A stretch of DNA of 24,330 bases from BMS3Abin12 sp964487445 (GTDB lineage Bacteria > Pseudomonadota > Gammaproteobacteria > 21-64-14). The stretch spans positions 1 through 24,330 of the forward strand of contig CAZAQG010000037.1 of NCBI GenBank assembly GCA_964487445.1, written 5' to 3'. Made by a program: the position numbers and the translations under genes. Position 1 is the stretch's first letter; each line of letters starts with the position of its first letter. The notes under the pieces are model-generated. The model was not told the DNA's origin, ran no database searches, and saw only the letters and a program-made list of their open reading frames with translations. Below are positions 1 to 7,240 of this stretch, in pieces.

Positions 1-237
1 TTCGAGTCGAAAAGGCCTGGGCTCGGTGCTTCGTATCTGGCGGAGTTTGAAAAGATTCTGAGGCAAGTGTGCGAGTCACCCCGGCAGTATCCGATTGAAA
101 GAAAGCCTGATATACGACGCATTCGAATGAAGCAGTTTCCGTACACGGTGCTTTTTCGTGAAGTTTCGGGCTCGACTCAAGTATTGGCGGTTTCCCATCA
201 TCGTAGGCGTCCACAATATTGGCTGGGAAGACTCTAA
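1..237 (+). CDS. RelE/ParE-family toxin, C-terminal part (5' end outside window)
   Basis: The frame is open from base 1 to a TAA at 235-237 and gives 78 residues with no start inside the window. It reads as the C-terminal three quarters of a ParE/RelE-superfamily toxin. A helical segment (YLAEFEKILRQVCESP) leads to a basic strand pair with RRIRMKQFPYTVLFRE, then the family's usual ending LAVSHHRRRPQYW. In this superfamily ParE members poison gyrase and RelE members cleave ribosome-bound mRNA. The FPYTVLFRE and H-x-R-R-x-P-x-x-W signatures point to the ParE branch, but the target cannot be decided from sequence. The partner antitoxin is normally just upstream and would lie off the left edge. 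The lower GC here and the mobile-element remnant just downstream fit an accessory region. Confidence 0.8.
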   Translation, partial: FESKRPGLGASYLAEFEKILRQVCESPRQYPIERKPDIRRIRMKQFPYTVLFREVSGSTQVLAVSHHRRRPQYWLGRL

Positions 238-293
238 CACGACGTCTCACCCAACCGCTCACCGCCGCGCGGCTCGTGGCAGCGAGAATGGGG

Positions 294-530
294 TCACAGC
301 GAGAACAAGGTCAGTTCCCGTATTGTAACATCCGCCCTCAGCATCGCCGGCTTCCGGGTGAGAAAGCGCGTTACGCTGTCTTTCACCCGGGCACCGGCTC
401 TGATCGTTTTGACGAGGACCAGCAGGTCGTCCGTGTATCGGGCGGACCGGTGTCCACGCCGCTCCAGTTCGTGGTCGCGAGGCCGAGGTCATCCAAGTCG
501 AGTGACACTCCAGGTGTGATAAGCGCACCG
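294..530 (-). pseudogene. Decayed group II intron reverse transcriptase/maturase fragment
   Basis: On the minus strand one frame reads HELERRGHRSARYTDDLL, followed by VLVKTIRAGARVKDSVTRFL. This is the palm region of group II intron (LtrA-like) reverse transcriptases, where the catalytic box is normally Y-A-D-D and is followed by a V-K-x-x-R-A-x-x-R-V-x-x-S-V-T-R-F-L stretch. Here the box is Y-T-D-D (426-437). The frame opens just after an in-frame TGA near 490. The expected preceding LDDLD segment appears in a different frame (SLDLDDL), so a frameshift is present. After the RFLTRK segment the frame loses family resemblance and stops at 294-296. No start, maturase domain or intron RNA ends were recognised. 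It is a short, dead relic filling most of the gap between the toxin and the rhodanese. Confidence 0.65.
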
Positions 531-552
531 CGCCCGGTCGCGCCGCGATTCC

Positions 553-1002
553 TCAATCCAAGGTGGCCACTTTGTAGCCGGCCGCCTTCCATGCCGGCAA
601 ACCACCACGGAACCAGTATATGTGAGTGTACCCGGCCTTCACCGCCGCCGTGACCTCCTTGAAAGACTTCCAGCATTCGGGGCCGTTGCAGTAGATGACC
701 ACCGGCGTGCTCTTGACCTTGGGCAGTTTGTTCAGATTGAAACGATCCTTTCTGACGTCGAAGTGGACGGTATGCCCGCTGTGCTCAAAATACGGCTCGC
801 TGATCGCATGGGGAATATGCCCTTCTGCATACTCCAACGGTACCCGGGCATCGACAATCAACGTCCCGTGGTCATCCAATTTCTTGACTTGAGCCGCCGT
901 CACCACTGTCGCCCCTTTCTGCGATGTGGGCGTGTCGGCGCCAAAAGCGGGTCCCATCGCCAGAAACAGCGAGATGCCCGTTGCCAGTATCAGTTTCTTC
1001 AT
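553..1002 (-). CDS. Exported single-domain rhodanese-like sulfurtransferase
   Basis: The 149-residue product starts with a typical Sec signal peptide: KK, then a hydrophobic stretch to about residue 20, then A-F-G-A. It is therefore probably periplasmic. A single rhodanese domain fills the rest. It has the first-half signature LIVDARVPLEYAEGHIPHA (48-66), a candidate catalytic cysteine at 105 in the loop CNGPECW, and the C-terminal W-x-x-G-G-L-P-A-W-x-x-A-G signature (130-142). Rhodaneses carry sulfane sulfur on the active cysteine. The loop is not the standard C-x(4)-R form but C-x(4)-C-W, which is seen in some exported relatives. Substrate specificity cannot be inferred. AGGAGT stands about nine bases before the ATG. 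The gene lies 52 bases after the chemoreceptor stop on the same strand, so cotranscription is possible, although a small hairpin separates them. Confidence 0.85.
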   Translation of the reverse strand: MKKLILATGISLFLAMGPAFGADTPTSQKGATVVTAAQVKKLDDHGTLIVDARVPLEYAEGHIPHAISEPYFEHSGHTVHFDVRKDRFNLNKLPKVKSTPVVIYCNGPECWKSFKEVTAAVKAGYTHIYWFRGGLPAWKAAGYKVATLD

Positions 1003-1033
1003 GTCACAAGACTCCTGTCGGCCACGCTATGGA

Positions 1034-1055
1034 AGACGACCCAAGGGGATCGTCT
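1034..1055 (-). other. Small hairpin between chemoreceptor and rhodanese genes
   Basis: AGACGA (1034-1039) pairs with TCGTCT (1050-1055). A further three C-G pairs inside are offset by one bulged A. It overlaps the end of the chemoreceptor gene. No T-run follows on the minus strand, so it is not a convincing intrinsic terminator. It may be a weak attenuator or processing site within the two-gene unit. Confidence 0.3.
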
Positions 1056-2698
1056 CAGGTTTGAATGTGGAATACGGAGACGGCGGATTCGAGCCTTTCG
1101 GCCGTTTTCGTCAATGCGACGATCGCGTCCTTGGTACCGTCCATGTGCTGTTTCGAATCCTTGGAAAGCGTTTGAATACTGGATACATTGCGCACAATTT
1201 CTTCAGTGGTGGCCGACTGCTCTTCGGTGGCTGTTGCGATCTGGGCCATCATGTCACGGACGGTGTTCACCGCTTCGTGAATCTTCTGCAGGGCGGCCCG
1301 CGACTGTTCGCCTTTCTCAACCCCGAGGCCGACGTACTCCGTGACCTGGGCCGTCACGGCTTCGACCGTCCGGCTCTCCTGCGCAACGTCGCGCACGGTG
1401 TTCTCGATGTCCGTAATGGATTCGGTCGTGCGCCGCGATAGCTGACGCACTTCGTCGGCCACCACGGCAAAGCCGCGGCCGTTCTCGCCGGCTCGGGCCG
1501 CTTCGATCGCCGCATTGAGCGCCAACAGGTTGGTCTGCTCGGCGATGGCCTTGATGATGTTGGTCACCTGTTCGATTTTCGTGAGCGCCGCGCCCAACCG
1601 CCCGACCGCGGTCGAACTCTCCTGAACCACTCGGTCGATATTCGACAAGGCTTCAGCGGTCTGACTGACGATGGACCCGCCTTCTTCCACCACCGCCTTG
1701 GCCGAGTCGGCATTGCCGGCGGCGGATTCGGAATTGCGGGCGACCTCCTTGATCGTGCTGGACATCTCTTCCATGGCGACATTGATCTGGAGAATCTGGT
1801 CGCCCTGCTTGGCCGTGTTGTCGGCCGTGTGCTCGGCCAGGTTCCGGATGTCCCGCGCACCGGTGGCGACCTCTTCGGCCGCGCGTTTGGTGCTCGCCAC
1901 TGTCTTCGCCAATCGCCCGAGCATTTGGTTCAGGCTCTCACCCGTCTTGGCGAGTTCGTCGTGCCCTCGCAGCATGACCGATACGGTGAGATCGCCCGAG
2001 GCGGCCTGCTCGAGCGCGGTCCGGATGGCCGTCGCATCGCGTCCTATCGAATATCCAAGGTGTACCGAGACGCTCACCAGCAGTAGCAACGCGGCGACGG
2101 CGGCCGACCACATCAACGTGGCGGCTCGCTGTTCCTGCCCGTGCAGGCGCAGGTATTCGGCGTGTACCGCTTGGTTTTCCATCGGCACCAGCCTGGCCAG
2201 ATTATTCGACACATGCAGCTCGACCGGCACCCAGTCCTCTTGCAGGATCGTGTTGACGCTGTTCTTTCGGTCCTTGGCATAGGCTTGATTCAGCTTTTGC
2301 AGGATATCGCCGAGCACACTCATGTGAGCGTCGACATCGGCGATGCGCGCCCGCTCCTTTTGGCTCCGGGCGGACAGATCGGCGGCTTTCTTGAAGGCCT
2401 GCCAGTCGGCCGGCAGGCTCCGTTGGGCGTCTATGACTTGGTTGCGTGATCCGACCGCCGGCATAACGTCGCTCAGATAGGCCGCCATGCGGAATCGTAC
2501 TTCTTTGAGCGTGGCCACCATCGACCCCAGTCGTTCAGCCGGCTGGACATGGTGTTTGTAAACCGTATCCAATCCGGTCTCGGCTTGTCGGACGCCCCAA
2601 TAGCCACCGGTGGCTATCGTCAGCAACAAGATTGCCGCTATGGCGGCCATGCCATAGATGCGCGCCCGAATACTCAGCCGCTGGAGCCAGTTCAGCAT
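1055..2698 (-). CDS. Methyl-accepting chemotaxis protein (membrane chemoreceptor)
   Basis: Taking the ATG at 2698 (MLNWLQRLSI) gives 547 residues. This start has GGGAGG about seven bases upstream and is preferred to an upstream in-frame alternative at 2728. TM1 spans about residues 14-36. The periplasmic sensor at 37-191 is helical and resembles the four-helix-bundle MCP class. TM2 is about 192-215 and is followed by a HAMP domain (about 216-268). The long cytoplasmic coiled coil carries the conserved hairpin tip EQTNLLALNAAIEAARAGEN (387-406) that binds CheA and CheW. There is no NWETF-type CheR/CheB tether at the C-terminus, which ends SVFHIQT. The ligand is unknown. No other chemotaxis gene is nearby, so this is an orphan receptor expected to feed a pathway encoded elsewhere. 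Confidence 0.93.
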   Translation of the reverse strand: MLNWLQRLSIRARIYGMAAIAAILLLTIATGGYWGVRQAETGLDTVYKHHVQPAERLGSMVATLKEVRFRMAAYLSDVMPAVGSRNQVIDAQRSLPADWQAFKKAADLSARSQKERARIADVDAHMSVLGDILQKLNQAYAKDRKNSVNTILQEDWVPVELHVSNNLARLVPMENQAVHAEYLRLHGQEQRAATLMWSAAVAALLLLVSVSVHLGYSIGRDATAIRTALEQAASGDLTVSVMLRGHDELAKTGESLNQMLGRLAKTVASTKRAAEEVATGARDIRNLAEHTADNTAKQGDQILQINVAMEEMSSTIKEVARNSESAAGNADSAKAVVEEGGSIVSQTAEALSNIDRVVQESSTAVGRLGAALTKIEQVTNIIKAIAEQTNLLALNAAIEAARAGENGRGFAVVADEVRQLSRRTTESITDIENTVRDVAQESRTVEAVTAQVTEYVGLGVEKGEQSRAALQKIHEAVNTVRDMMAQIATATEEQSATTEEIVRNVSSIQTLSKDSKQHMDGTKDAIVALTKTAERLESAVSVFHIQT

Positions 2699-2730
2699 GG
2701 GCAGGCCTCCCGTTGTGATACCCGGCACAG

Positions 2731-2758
2731 TTAGCGGACACCCCCCTACTTTACTTTA
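2731..2758 (-). promoter_or_regulatory. Candidate sigma-28 (FliA)-type promoter for the chemoreceptor
   Basis: On the minus strand TAAAGTAA (2751-2758) is followed after 12 bases by TCCGCTAA (2731-2738). The enterobacterial sigma-28 consensus is TAAAGTTT, 11 bases, GCCGATAA. Six of eight bases match in each box, and the spacer is one base longer than the optimum. Initiation would fall near 2724, giving a leader of about 26 bases that contains the ribosome site. Chemoreceptors are classical sigma-28 targets. The match is suggestive only. Confidence 0.4.
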
Positions 2759-2939
2759 ATACCTTACCACCCTGCTTTGCTTTTGCCGCATTACCATTGG
2801 TATGGTATACAGAATGATGAAAAATCGGACAGGTGAAGCGCATAGCGGCTTCGCCCGACAATGCGCTCGTGTGGGACACTGCGTTGCGTTGCGGCTTGCG
2901 CCCCACAACTTGATCGTTACATTACTCCCCTCGGGCGTA
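2759..2939. other. Intergenic spacer with small palindrome and weak hairpin
   Basis: This is the rest of the gap between acetate kinase and the chemoreceptor. It holds a short perfect palindrome, TACCA-T-TGGTA at 2792-2802, upstream of the candidate chemoreceptor promoter, which could be an operator half. It also holds a hairpin (GAAGC 2835-2839 with GCTTC 2848-2852, extended by two inner pairs), about 90 bases after the acetate kinase stop. On the minus strand a five-T run follows only after about nine bases, so the hairpin is at best a weak terminator. I see no convincing gene here; the short frames lack family features. Confidence 0.35.
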
Positions 2940-4112
2940 TCAGCCGTCGCCGAACGCCACTGCGCGCGTATGACGTGCAATCATCCGGTCTTCGTCCGTA
3001 GCGACCACGAGGACCTCGCAGCCGGCACCGTCGACGGAGATGCACCCCGCCCCGGCGGCGTTGCGCTTCGGATCCAGCCGCACTCCCAGATAGTCCAGTC
3101 CGTCACAGGCCGCGGCGCGCACCGGCGCGGCGTGTTCGCCGATCCCGCCGGTGAACACCAGCCGGTCGAGCCCGCCGAGCACCGCCGCGAAGGCCCCGAT
3201 CTGCTTGCGTACCTGGTAGGCGAACAGATCGATGGCGAGGGCGGCCCGGGGGTCGGTGTCGCGGTACGCAAGCAGTGTCGCCAGCTCCGCGCTGCGGCCC
3301 GAGACGCCCAACAGCCCCGCCTCGCGCTCGACCAGCCGCTCCACGCGCGCGGCGTCGTAACCGCGCCGCAGCAGATATACCAGGACCCCCGGATCCAGGT
3401 CGCCGCTGCGGGTGCCCATCATGATCCCGCCCAGCGGCGTGAAGCCCATGGTGGTATCGAGGGGATGCCCGTCACGCACCGCGGCCAGGCTCGCCCCGCC
3501 GCCGAGGTGGGCGATGATCAGCCGCCCGGCCGCCTTCGCATCCAGCGCCTCGAGGACGTATTCGTAGGAGAGTCCGTGGAAACCGTAGCGGCGCACGCCC
3601 TCGTCCCAGAGCGACTCGGGCAGCGGCAGGCGCTGCGCCCGTTGCGGGAGATCGCGATGGAAACCGGTGTCGAAACACGCCACCTGCGGTTGCGCGGGGA
3701 AGTGAGCGGAGCAGGCACGGATCGCCTCCAGCGCCGGCGGCAGGTGCAGCGGCGCGAGCGGGATCACCGCCTCCAGTTCGCGCAGCAGTGCCGGCGTGAT
3801 GCGCTCGGGCGTACGGTGCGCCGGGCCGCCGTGCACCAGGCGGTGACCGATCGCATCGGGTGCGGGCAACTCGTTGCGTTCCAACAGCGGCAACAGCGCC
3901 GTCAACGCCGCGCCGTGGCCGGCGAAGCGGCACTGCGTGCGTTCCTCGGCGAGCGCCGGGCGCCGCACACGCAGACCGCCGCCGGCGTCCCCGATCCCCG
4001 AGACCTCGGCGTCCAAGAGGCGTTCCTCGCCGTCCGCCGCAAAGCGGAACACCGCAAGCTTGAGCGAGGTGGATCCGCTGTTCACGCACAGGACGTGGGG
4101 GGTGTCGCTCAC
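2940..4112 (-). CDS. ackA: Acetate kinase
   Basis: It interconverts acetate plus ATP with acetyl phosphate plus ADP in the cytoplasm. The 390-residue length is normal for the family. Conserved elements in order: VNSGSTSLKLAVF (10-22, adenosine/phosphate site of the ASKHA fold); RLVHGG with Arg91; CFDTGFH with Asp148; RRYGFHGLSYEYV with His179; HLGGGAS (202-208, where many homologues have HLGNGAS); TMGFTPLGGIMMGTRSGD (221-238, including Arg235); FTGGIGEH; and TDEDRMIARHT near the end with Glu374. The start is GTG at 4112, whose first bases overlap the TGA of the membrane gene upstream as GTGA, so translation is probably coupled. A GGGGG tract lies about seven bases before it. No phosphotransacetylase gene is in the window, so the acetyl-CoA link must be encoded elsewhere. 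Confidence 0.95.
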   Translation of the reverse strand: MSDTPHVLCVNSGSTSLKLAVFRFAADGEERLLDAEVSGIGDAGGGLRVRRPALAEERTQCRFAGHGAALTALLPLLERNELPAPDAIGHRLVHGGPAHRTPERITPALLRELEAVIPLAPLHLPPALEAIRACSAHFPAQPQVACFDTGFHRDLPQRAQRLPLPESLWDEGVRRYGFHGLSYEYVLEALDAKAAGRLIIAHLGGGASLAAVRDGHPLDTTMGFTPLGGIMMGTRSGDLDPGVLVYLLRRGYDAARVERLVEREAGLLGVSGRSAELATLLAYRDTDPRAALAIDLFAYQVRKQIGAFAAVLGGLDRLVFTGGIGEHAAPVRAAACDGLDYLGVRLDPKRNAAGAGCISVDGAGCEVLVVATDEDRMIARHTRAVAFGDG

Positions 4113-5374
4113 CGCAACCCCCAGAATACGTAGGCCAGGGAGAGCAGGAAGGTGAGGGTCAACCACAAAGCCGCCGGTATGACCGCGCGGTTGCGCGCGA
4201 GCCCCATCGCATAGCCCGCCTTGAGCAGGTTGTTGCTGCCGCTGGAGATCAGAATGGCGGCCTCGATGGCCGCCTCGCCGACATGAAACTTCCCGGCCAG
4301 CAGGGCGAGGATGAACGGATCGATGTCCGTAAACCCCACGCCGAAGGACAGCACCTGCAACCCGCCCGCCCCGTAGCCGCGCACCACGAAGTGGGCGAGC
4401 GCGGCGAAGAAGACGAACAGGGCGGCGAACAGCACCGCGGTGGAAAACTCCAGCGGGTGGCGCGGCGACTCCCCCGACGTACCGGAGGCCCCGGCGTACG
4501 AGCCGCGGTAGAGGAGCCAGGCCATGCCCCCCGAGAGCAGGAACAATACGGCGAACGGCAGCGCCAGCTCCTCGGCGGTCACCCGATGGCCGAGGATCAG
4601 GATCAACGCCCACAGGCGCAGGTACATCATCGCGGTCGCCAGGATGATCGCCGTGCCGATCATCCGCCCCTCCGGGCCGGCGCCGTGCGCGCGGCGCCCC
4701 AGGACCACGGTCGCCACGGTGCTCGAGTACAACCCGCCGAGCAGGCCGGTGAGCAGCACACCGCGCGTCGGGAAGAAATAGGTCTGGGCGAGGTAGCTCA
4801 GGTAGGAGATCGCGGAGACCACGATGACCGCGAGCCAGACCTGATAATAGGTCACGGTGATGAACGGTGCGATCTGGCGGTCCGGAAGCACCGGCAGGAC
4901 CAACCCGGCCATGATCAGGAACTTCACCAACGTCGTCGCCTCGCCGCTGCGGAAGGCGTCGGAGAAGCGCCGGATGCCGGGCTTCTCGCCCAGCAACAGC
5001 AGGATGACCACCACGTAGAGGATCAGCAGCCACACCGGCTCCCGCAGGGCGAGCGGGCCGATACCGTAGACCAGCAACGCGATCATCGCCGGGAGCAGGC
5101 TCTGCTCGCCGCCGCGCATCCGCCCCCAATAGTGCAGGCCGAGGAATACACCGACCGCGATCAGCCCCACGGCGAACAGACCCAGCCCCGGATCGAGGAG
5201 CGCCAGGGCGTAACCGAGCACCGCGAGCAAGGTCAGGGTACGGGTCGTACCGAAGCCCAGGTCCTTGTCGGCCGCGCGCCGGTAGCTGTGCATCTCCAGC
5301 CCGATCACGAAACCGAACAGCGCCGTGAGCACGAAGGCGCTCAGTGCCGGCGGTAGCGTATCGATCAGGTGCAT
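4109..5374 (-). CDS. MgtC/SapB-DUF4010 family membrane protein
   Basis: This is a very hydrophobic protein of 421 residues with roughly a dozen predicted membrane spans. The N-terminal third resembles MgtC/SapB proteins: a first helix ending IGLEMHSYRR (24-33), then GFGTTRTLTLLAVLGY (40-55). The remainder matches DUF4010, with GLLGGLYSSTVATVVLGRRA (209-228) and SGSNNLLKAGYAMGL near 378-392. The function of this fusion family is not established; MgtC itself is linked to Mg2+ limitation and control of ATP synthase. I chose ATG 5374 (MHLIDTLPP) because family members begin just before this helix; a GTG at 5398 would add eight residues. Neither has a strong Shine-Dalgarno sequence. It overlaps acetate kinase by four bases, which suggests related roles. 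Confidence 0.85.
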   Translation of the reverse strand: MHLIDTLPPALSAFVLTALFGFVIGLEMHSYRRAADKDLGFGTTRTLTLLAVLGYALALLDPGLGLFAVGLIAVGVFLGLHYWGRMRGGEQSLLPAMIALLVYGIGPLALREPVWLLILYVVVILLLLGEKPGIRRFSDAFRSGEATTLVKFLIMAGLVLPVLPDRQIAPFITVTYYQVWLAVIVVSAISYLSYLAQTYFFPTRGVLLTGLLGGLYSSTVATVVLGRRAHGAGPEGRMIGTAIILATAMMYLRLWALILILGHRVTAEELALPFAVLFLLSGGMAWLLYRGSYAGASGTSGESPRHPLEFSTAVLFAALFVFFAALAHFVVRGYGAGGLQVLSFGVGFTDIDPFILALLAGKFHVGEAAIEAAILISSGSNNLLKAGYAMGLARNRAVIPAALWLTLTFLLSLAYVFWGLR

Positions 5375-5446
5375 GATGGATTCAGTCCGCCGCGACACCC
5401 GGCCGGCGCGGCGTGCGCGCCTTCACGATCCCCCCGGGCGGATCAG

Positions 5447-5491
5447 AAAAAAACCCGGGCGGCCTTGGAGATCCCCTCCGCCGCCGCCGGG
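5447..5491 (-). terminator. Intrinsic terminator after the universal stress protein gene
   Basis: On the minus strand CCCGGCGGC (from 5491 down to 5483) pairs with GCCGCCCGGG (5463-5454), with one bulged G, and is followed immediately by seven T residues (5453-5447). A GC-rich stem plus T-run 10 bases past the stress-protein stop is a textbook Rho-independent terminator. It separates that transcript from the MgtC/DUF4010-ackA pair, which probably needs its own promoter in 5375-5446 or depends on read-through. I cannot pick out that promoter. Confidence 0.75.
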
Positions 5492-5501
5492 TGGTTCACG
5501 A

Positions 5502-5993
5502 TCACGAATCGCCGCCGTGGGTCTCTTCATTGGCCGGGGCCGGGACCACGAGCAATGGCAGGTGTCCGTGGCGGACCAGCGCCTCCGAGACACTGCCGAG
5601 CAGCACCCGATCCACCCCATGGCGCCCGTGGGTGCCGACCACCAGGAGATCGGCCCGCCAGTCCTCGGCCGCCTGCAGGATGCGTTTCCAGACCCCGCCC
5701 TTGGGCGCATCGACGACCTCCGTCTCGACCGACACATCCGCGGCGGCGTCGCGGACCCGTTTGCCGGCACGCTCCAACGTAGTGCTCGCCTGCACCCGCA
5801 GTTCCTCGTGCCACTTATCGCGGTCCAGCCAACCGACCTCCGCGCCGCGATAGTCCGCCACGCCCTTATCCAGGACCGTGATGAGCTTCAACCGGGCACC
5901 CTGATCGCGGGCGATGGCGATCGCATGATCCAACGCGTGGGAAGCGGGAACATCGCCGTCCACCGGGACGAGAATTTTATTGTAGAGACTCAT
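5502..5993 (-). CDS. Universal stress protein, single UspA domain, ATP-binding type
   Basis: The product has 163 residues, a standard single Usp domain. It begins with the usual strand KILVPVDGDVPASHALDHAI (6-25). The nucleotide-binding motif G-x2-G-x9-G-S is complete at 120-134 (GTHGRHGVDRVLLGS) and is followed by SEALVRHGHLPLLVVP. This indicates an ATP-binding member rather than the non-binding UspA type. Such proteins are cytoplasmic and are induced in starvation, hypoxia or respiratory stress; the precise action is not predictable. The ATG at 5993 has AGAGG about six bases upstream. It has its own terminator downstream, so it is probably monocistronic. It stands between a PEP synthase operon and acetate kinase, a pairing that fits a low-energy response. 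Confidence 0.93.
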   Translation of the reverse strand: MSLYNKILVPVDGDVPASHALDHAIAIARDQGARLKLITVLDKGVADYRGAEVGWLDRDKWHEELRVQASTTLERAGKRVRDAAADVSVETEVVDAPKGGVWKRILQAAEDWRADLLVVGTHGRHGVDRVLLGSVSEALVRHGHLPLLVVPAPANEETHGGDS

Positions 5994-6235
5994 AACATAC
6001 CTCTCATTCCAACACGCCCGGCGCGATCGGCGCGCGTGGAAAAATGTTGATGGTGTGAACCCGCCGCCCGCGCCGGGATCCCCTCGCCGAACAGCCGCAC
6101 GGTCCCGGCCCCGTGGTCGACGATCTTCGCGCAAACACACCCCCGAACCCCATGCTCACATCGGCACGCGGCAGGTTGTGCTTGAGGCGGTGACGCTCGG
6201 ACCCGGCCAGCCGGTGCCGCCCGAGCCCGCCGGGA

Positions 6236-7240
6236 TCACGACCCGGCCGGACCCGGCGCGCGGTCGCTGTGCCCGGGAAACAACGGCGTGCCGTTCGCCT
6301 CGTGCCACTCCAATATACCGCGCCAGATATCCTCGGCGGAATCCGCGTACCAGAACAGATCCCGGTCCTCCGGATCGATCACGCCCTCCTCGACCAGGAA
6401 GTCCACGTCCACGGCCCGCCGCCAGTAGCGCTCGCCGGCCAGAACCACCGGCACCGGATGGATCTTGCGGGTCTGGATGAGCGTCAGCGTCTCGAACAAT
6501 TCGTCGAAGGTGCCGTAGCCTCCCGGGAAGGCGACGAGCGCCCGCGCGCGCAACAGGAAGTGCAGCTTGCGGACCGCAAAATAGTGGAAGCGGAAGCACA
6601 GCTCCGGCGTGATGTAGGGGTTCGGATACTGCTCGTGCGGCAGCGTGATGTTGAGCCCGATGGAGTGCGCCCGCACGTCGAAGGCGCCGCGGTTGGCGGC
6701 CTCCATCATACCCGGTCCGCCGCCGGTCACAAGCATCACGCGGTGATCGTCCGGGCCCGCCCCCGCCGCTCCGATCAGCCGCCCGAGTTCGCGCGCAACG
6801 TCGTAGTAGCGACTCTTGGCGAGCAGGCGCTCGGCGATCGCCAGGCGCCGCTCCAACTCCGCGTCCCCCGGGTCGTCGCGAAGGCGCACAAGCAACTCTT
6901 CAATGCGCCGTTGCGCGGCGACCGGCTCGCGAATGCGGGTGGACCCGAACACCACGATGGTATGCTCGACGCCGTAGCGATCGAGCAGCAGTTCCGGCTT
7001 CAGGTAGTCGATCTGCAGGCGCACGCCGCGGGTCGCGTCGAGGTCCAGAAACTCGACGTCCCGATCGGCCGGGCGGTAGGTCGGGCTGTCGAGAATCGCC
7101 TGCACGCGACGCGGGGCGTCCGGGTCCTCATCGGCCGGCTTGGGCGCGTGCCAGGGCAGCGGCTCGCGACGCCGGTGCGGGTGGGCGGGCGAGGGCCGAG
7201 CACCCGTCCCCGACGGACCCAGTGGACCGCGCCCGCTCAT
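6236..7240 (-). CDS. LOG-family Rossmann-fold protein (nucleoside 5'-monophosphate phosphoribohydrolase-like)
   Basis: The product has 334 residues, longer than the roughly 190 of minimal LOG proteins because of about 90 extra N-terminal residues. The family nucleotide-binding signatures are intact: VVFGSTRI (96-103), VTGGGPGMMEAANRGA (171-186) and FPGGYGTFDELFE (238-250), the PGGxGTxxE box that carries the catalytic Glu. Such proteins were once annotated as lysine decarboxylases; characterised LOG enzymes remove the base from AMP-type or cytokinin nucleotides. The first 40 residues are Pro/Arg-rich and probably disordered. The ATG at 7240 overlaps the PEP synthase TGA as ATGA, so the two are translationally coupled. 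The substrate is not known. Confidence 0.88.
   Translation of the reverse strand: MSGRGPLGPSGTGARPSPAHPHRRREPLPWHAPKPADEDPDAPRRVQAILDSPTYRPADRDVEFLDLDATRGVRLQIDYLKPELLLDRYGVEHTIVVFGSTRIREPVAAQRRIEELLVRLRDDPGDAELERRLAIAERLLAKSRYYDVARELGRLIGAAGAGPDDHRVMLVTGGGPGMMEAANRGAFDVRAHSIGLNITLPHEQYPNPYITPELCFRFHYFAVRKLHFLLRARALVAFPGGYGTFDELFETLTLIQTRKIHPVPVVLAGERYWRRAVDVDFLVEEGVIDPEDRDLFWYADSAEDIWRGILEWHEANGTPLFPGHSDRAPGPAGS

Noticed and set aside
259..528. An 89-residue minus-strand ORF in the gap next to the rhodanese.
   Set aside because: The recognisable reverse-transcriptase signature is in a different frame of the same strand; this frame has no family features.
2792..2802. The palindrome TACCA-T-TGGTA as a specific operator.
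   Set aside because: It is too short and unique in the window to assign; it is recorded only within the spacer entry.
4113..5129. An in-frame upstream extension would make the acetate kinase reading frame 729 residues long.
   Set aside because: The upstream part is Arg/Pro/Gly-rich, has no family features, and overlaps the clear DUF4010 gene in another frame. The acetate kinase family begins at VSDTPHVLCVNSGS.
5994..6235. Coding-like minus-strand pieces (HRLKHNLPRADVSMGFGG in one frame, KIVDHGAGTVRLFGEGIPA in another) between the LOG and stress-protein genes.
   Set aside because: They need a frameshift to join and I recognise no family. They may be a relic or chance in high-GC DNA. A frameshift-tolerant protein search would decide.
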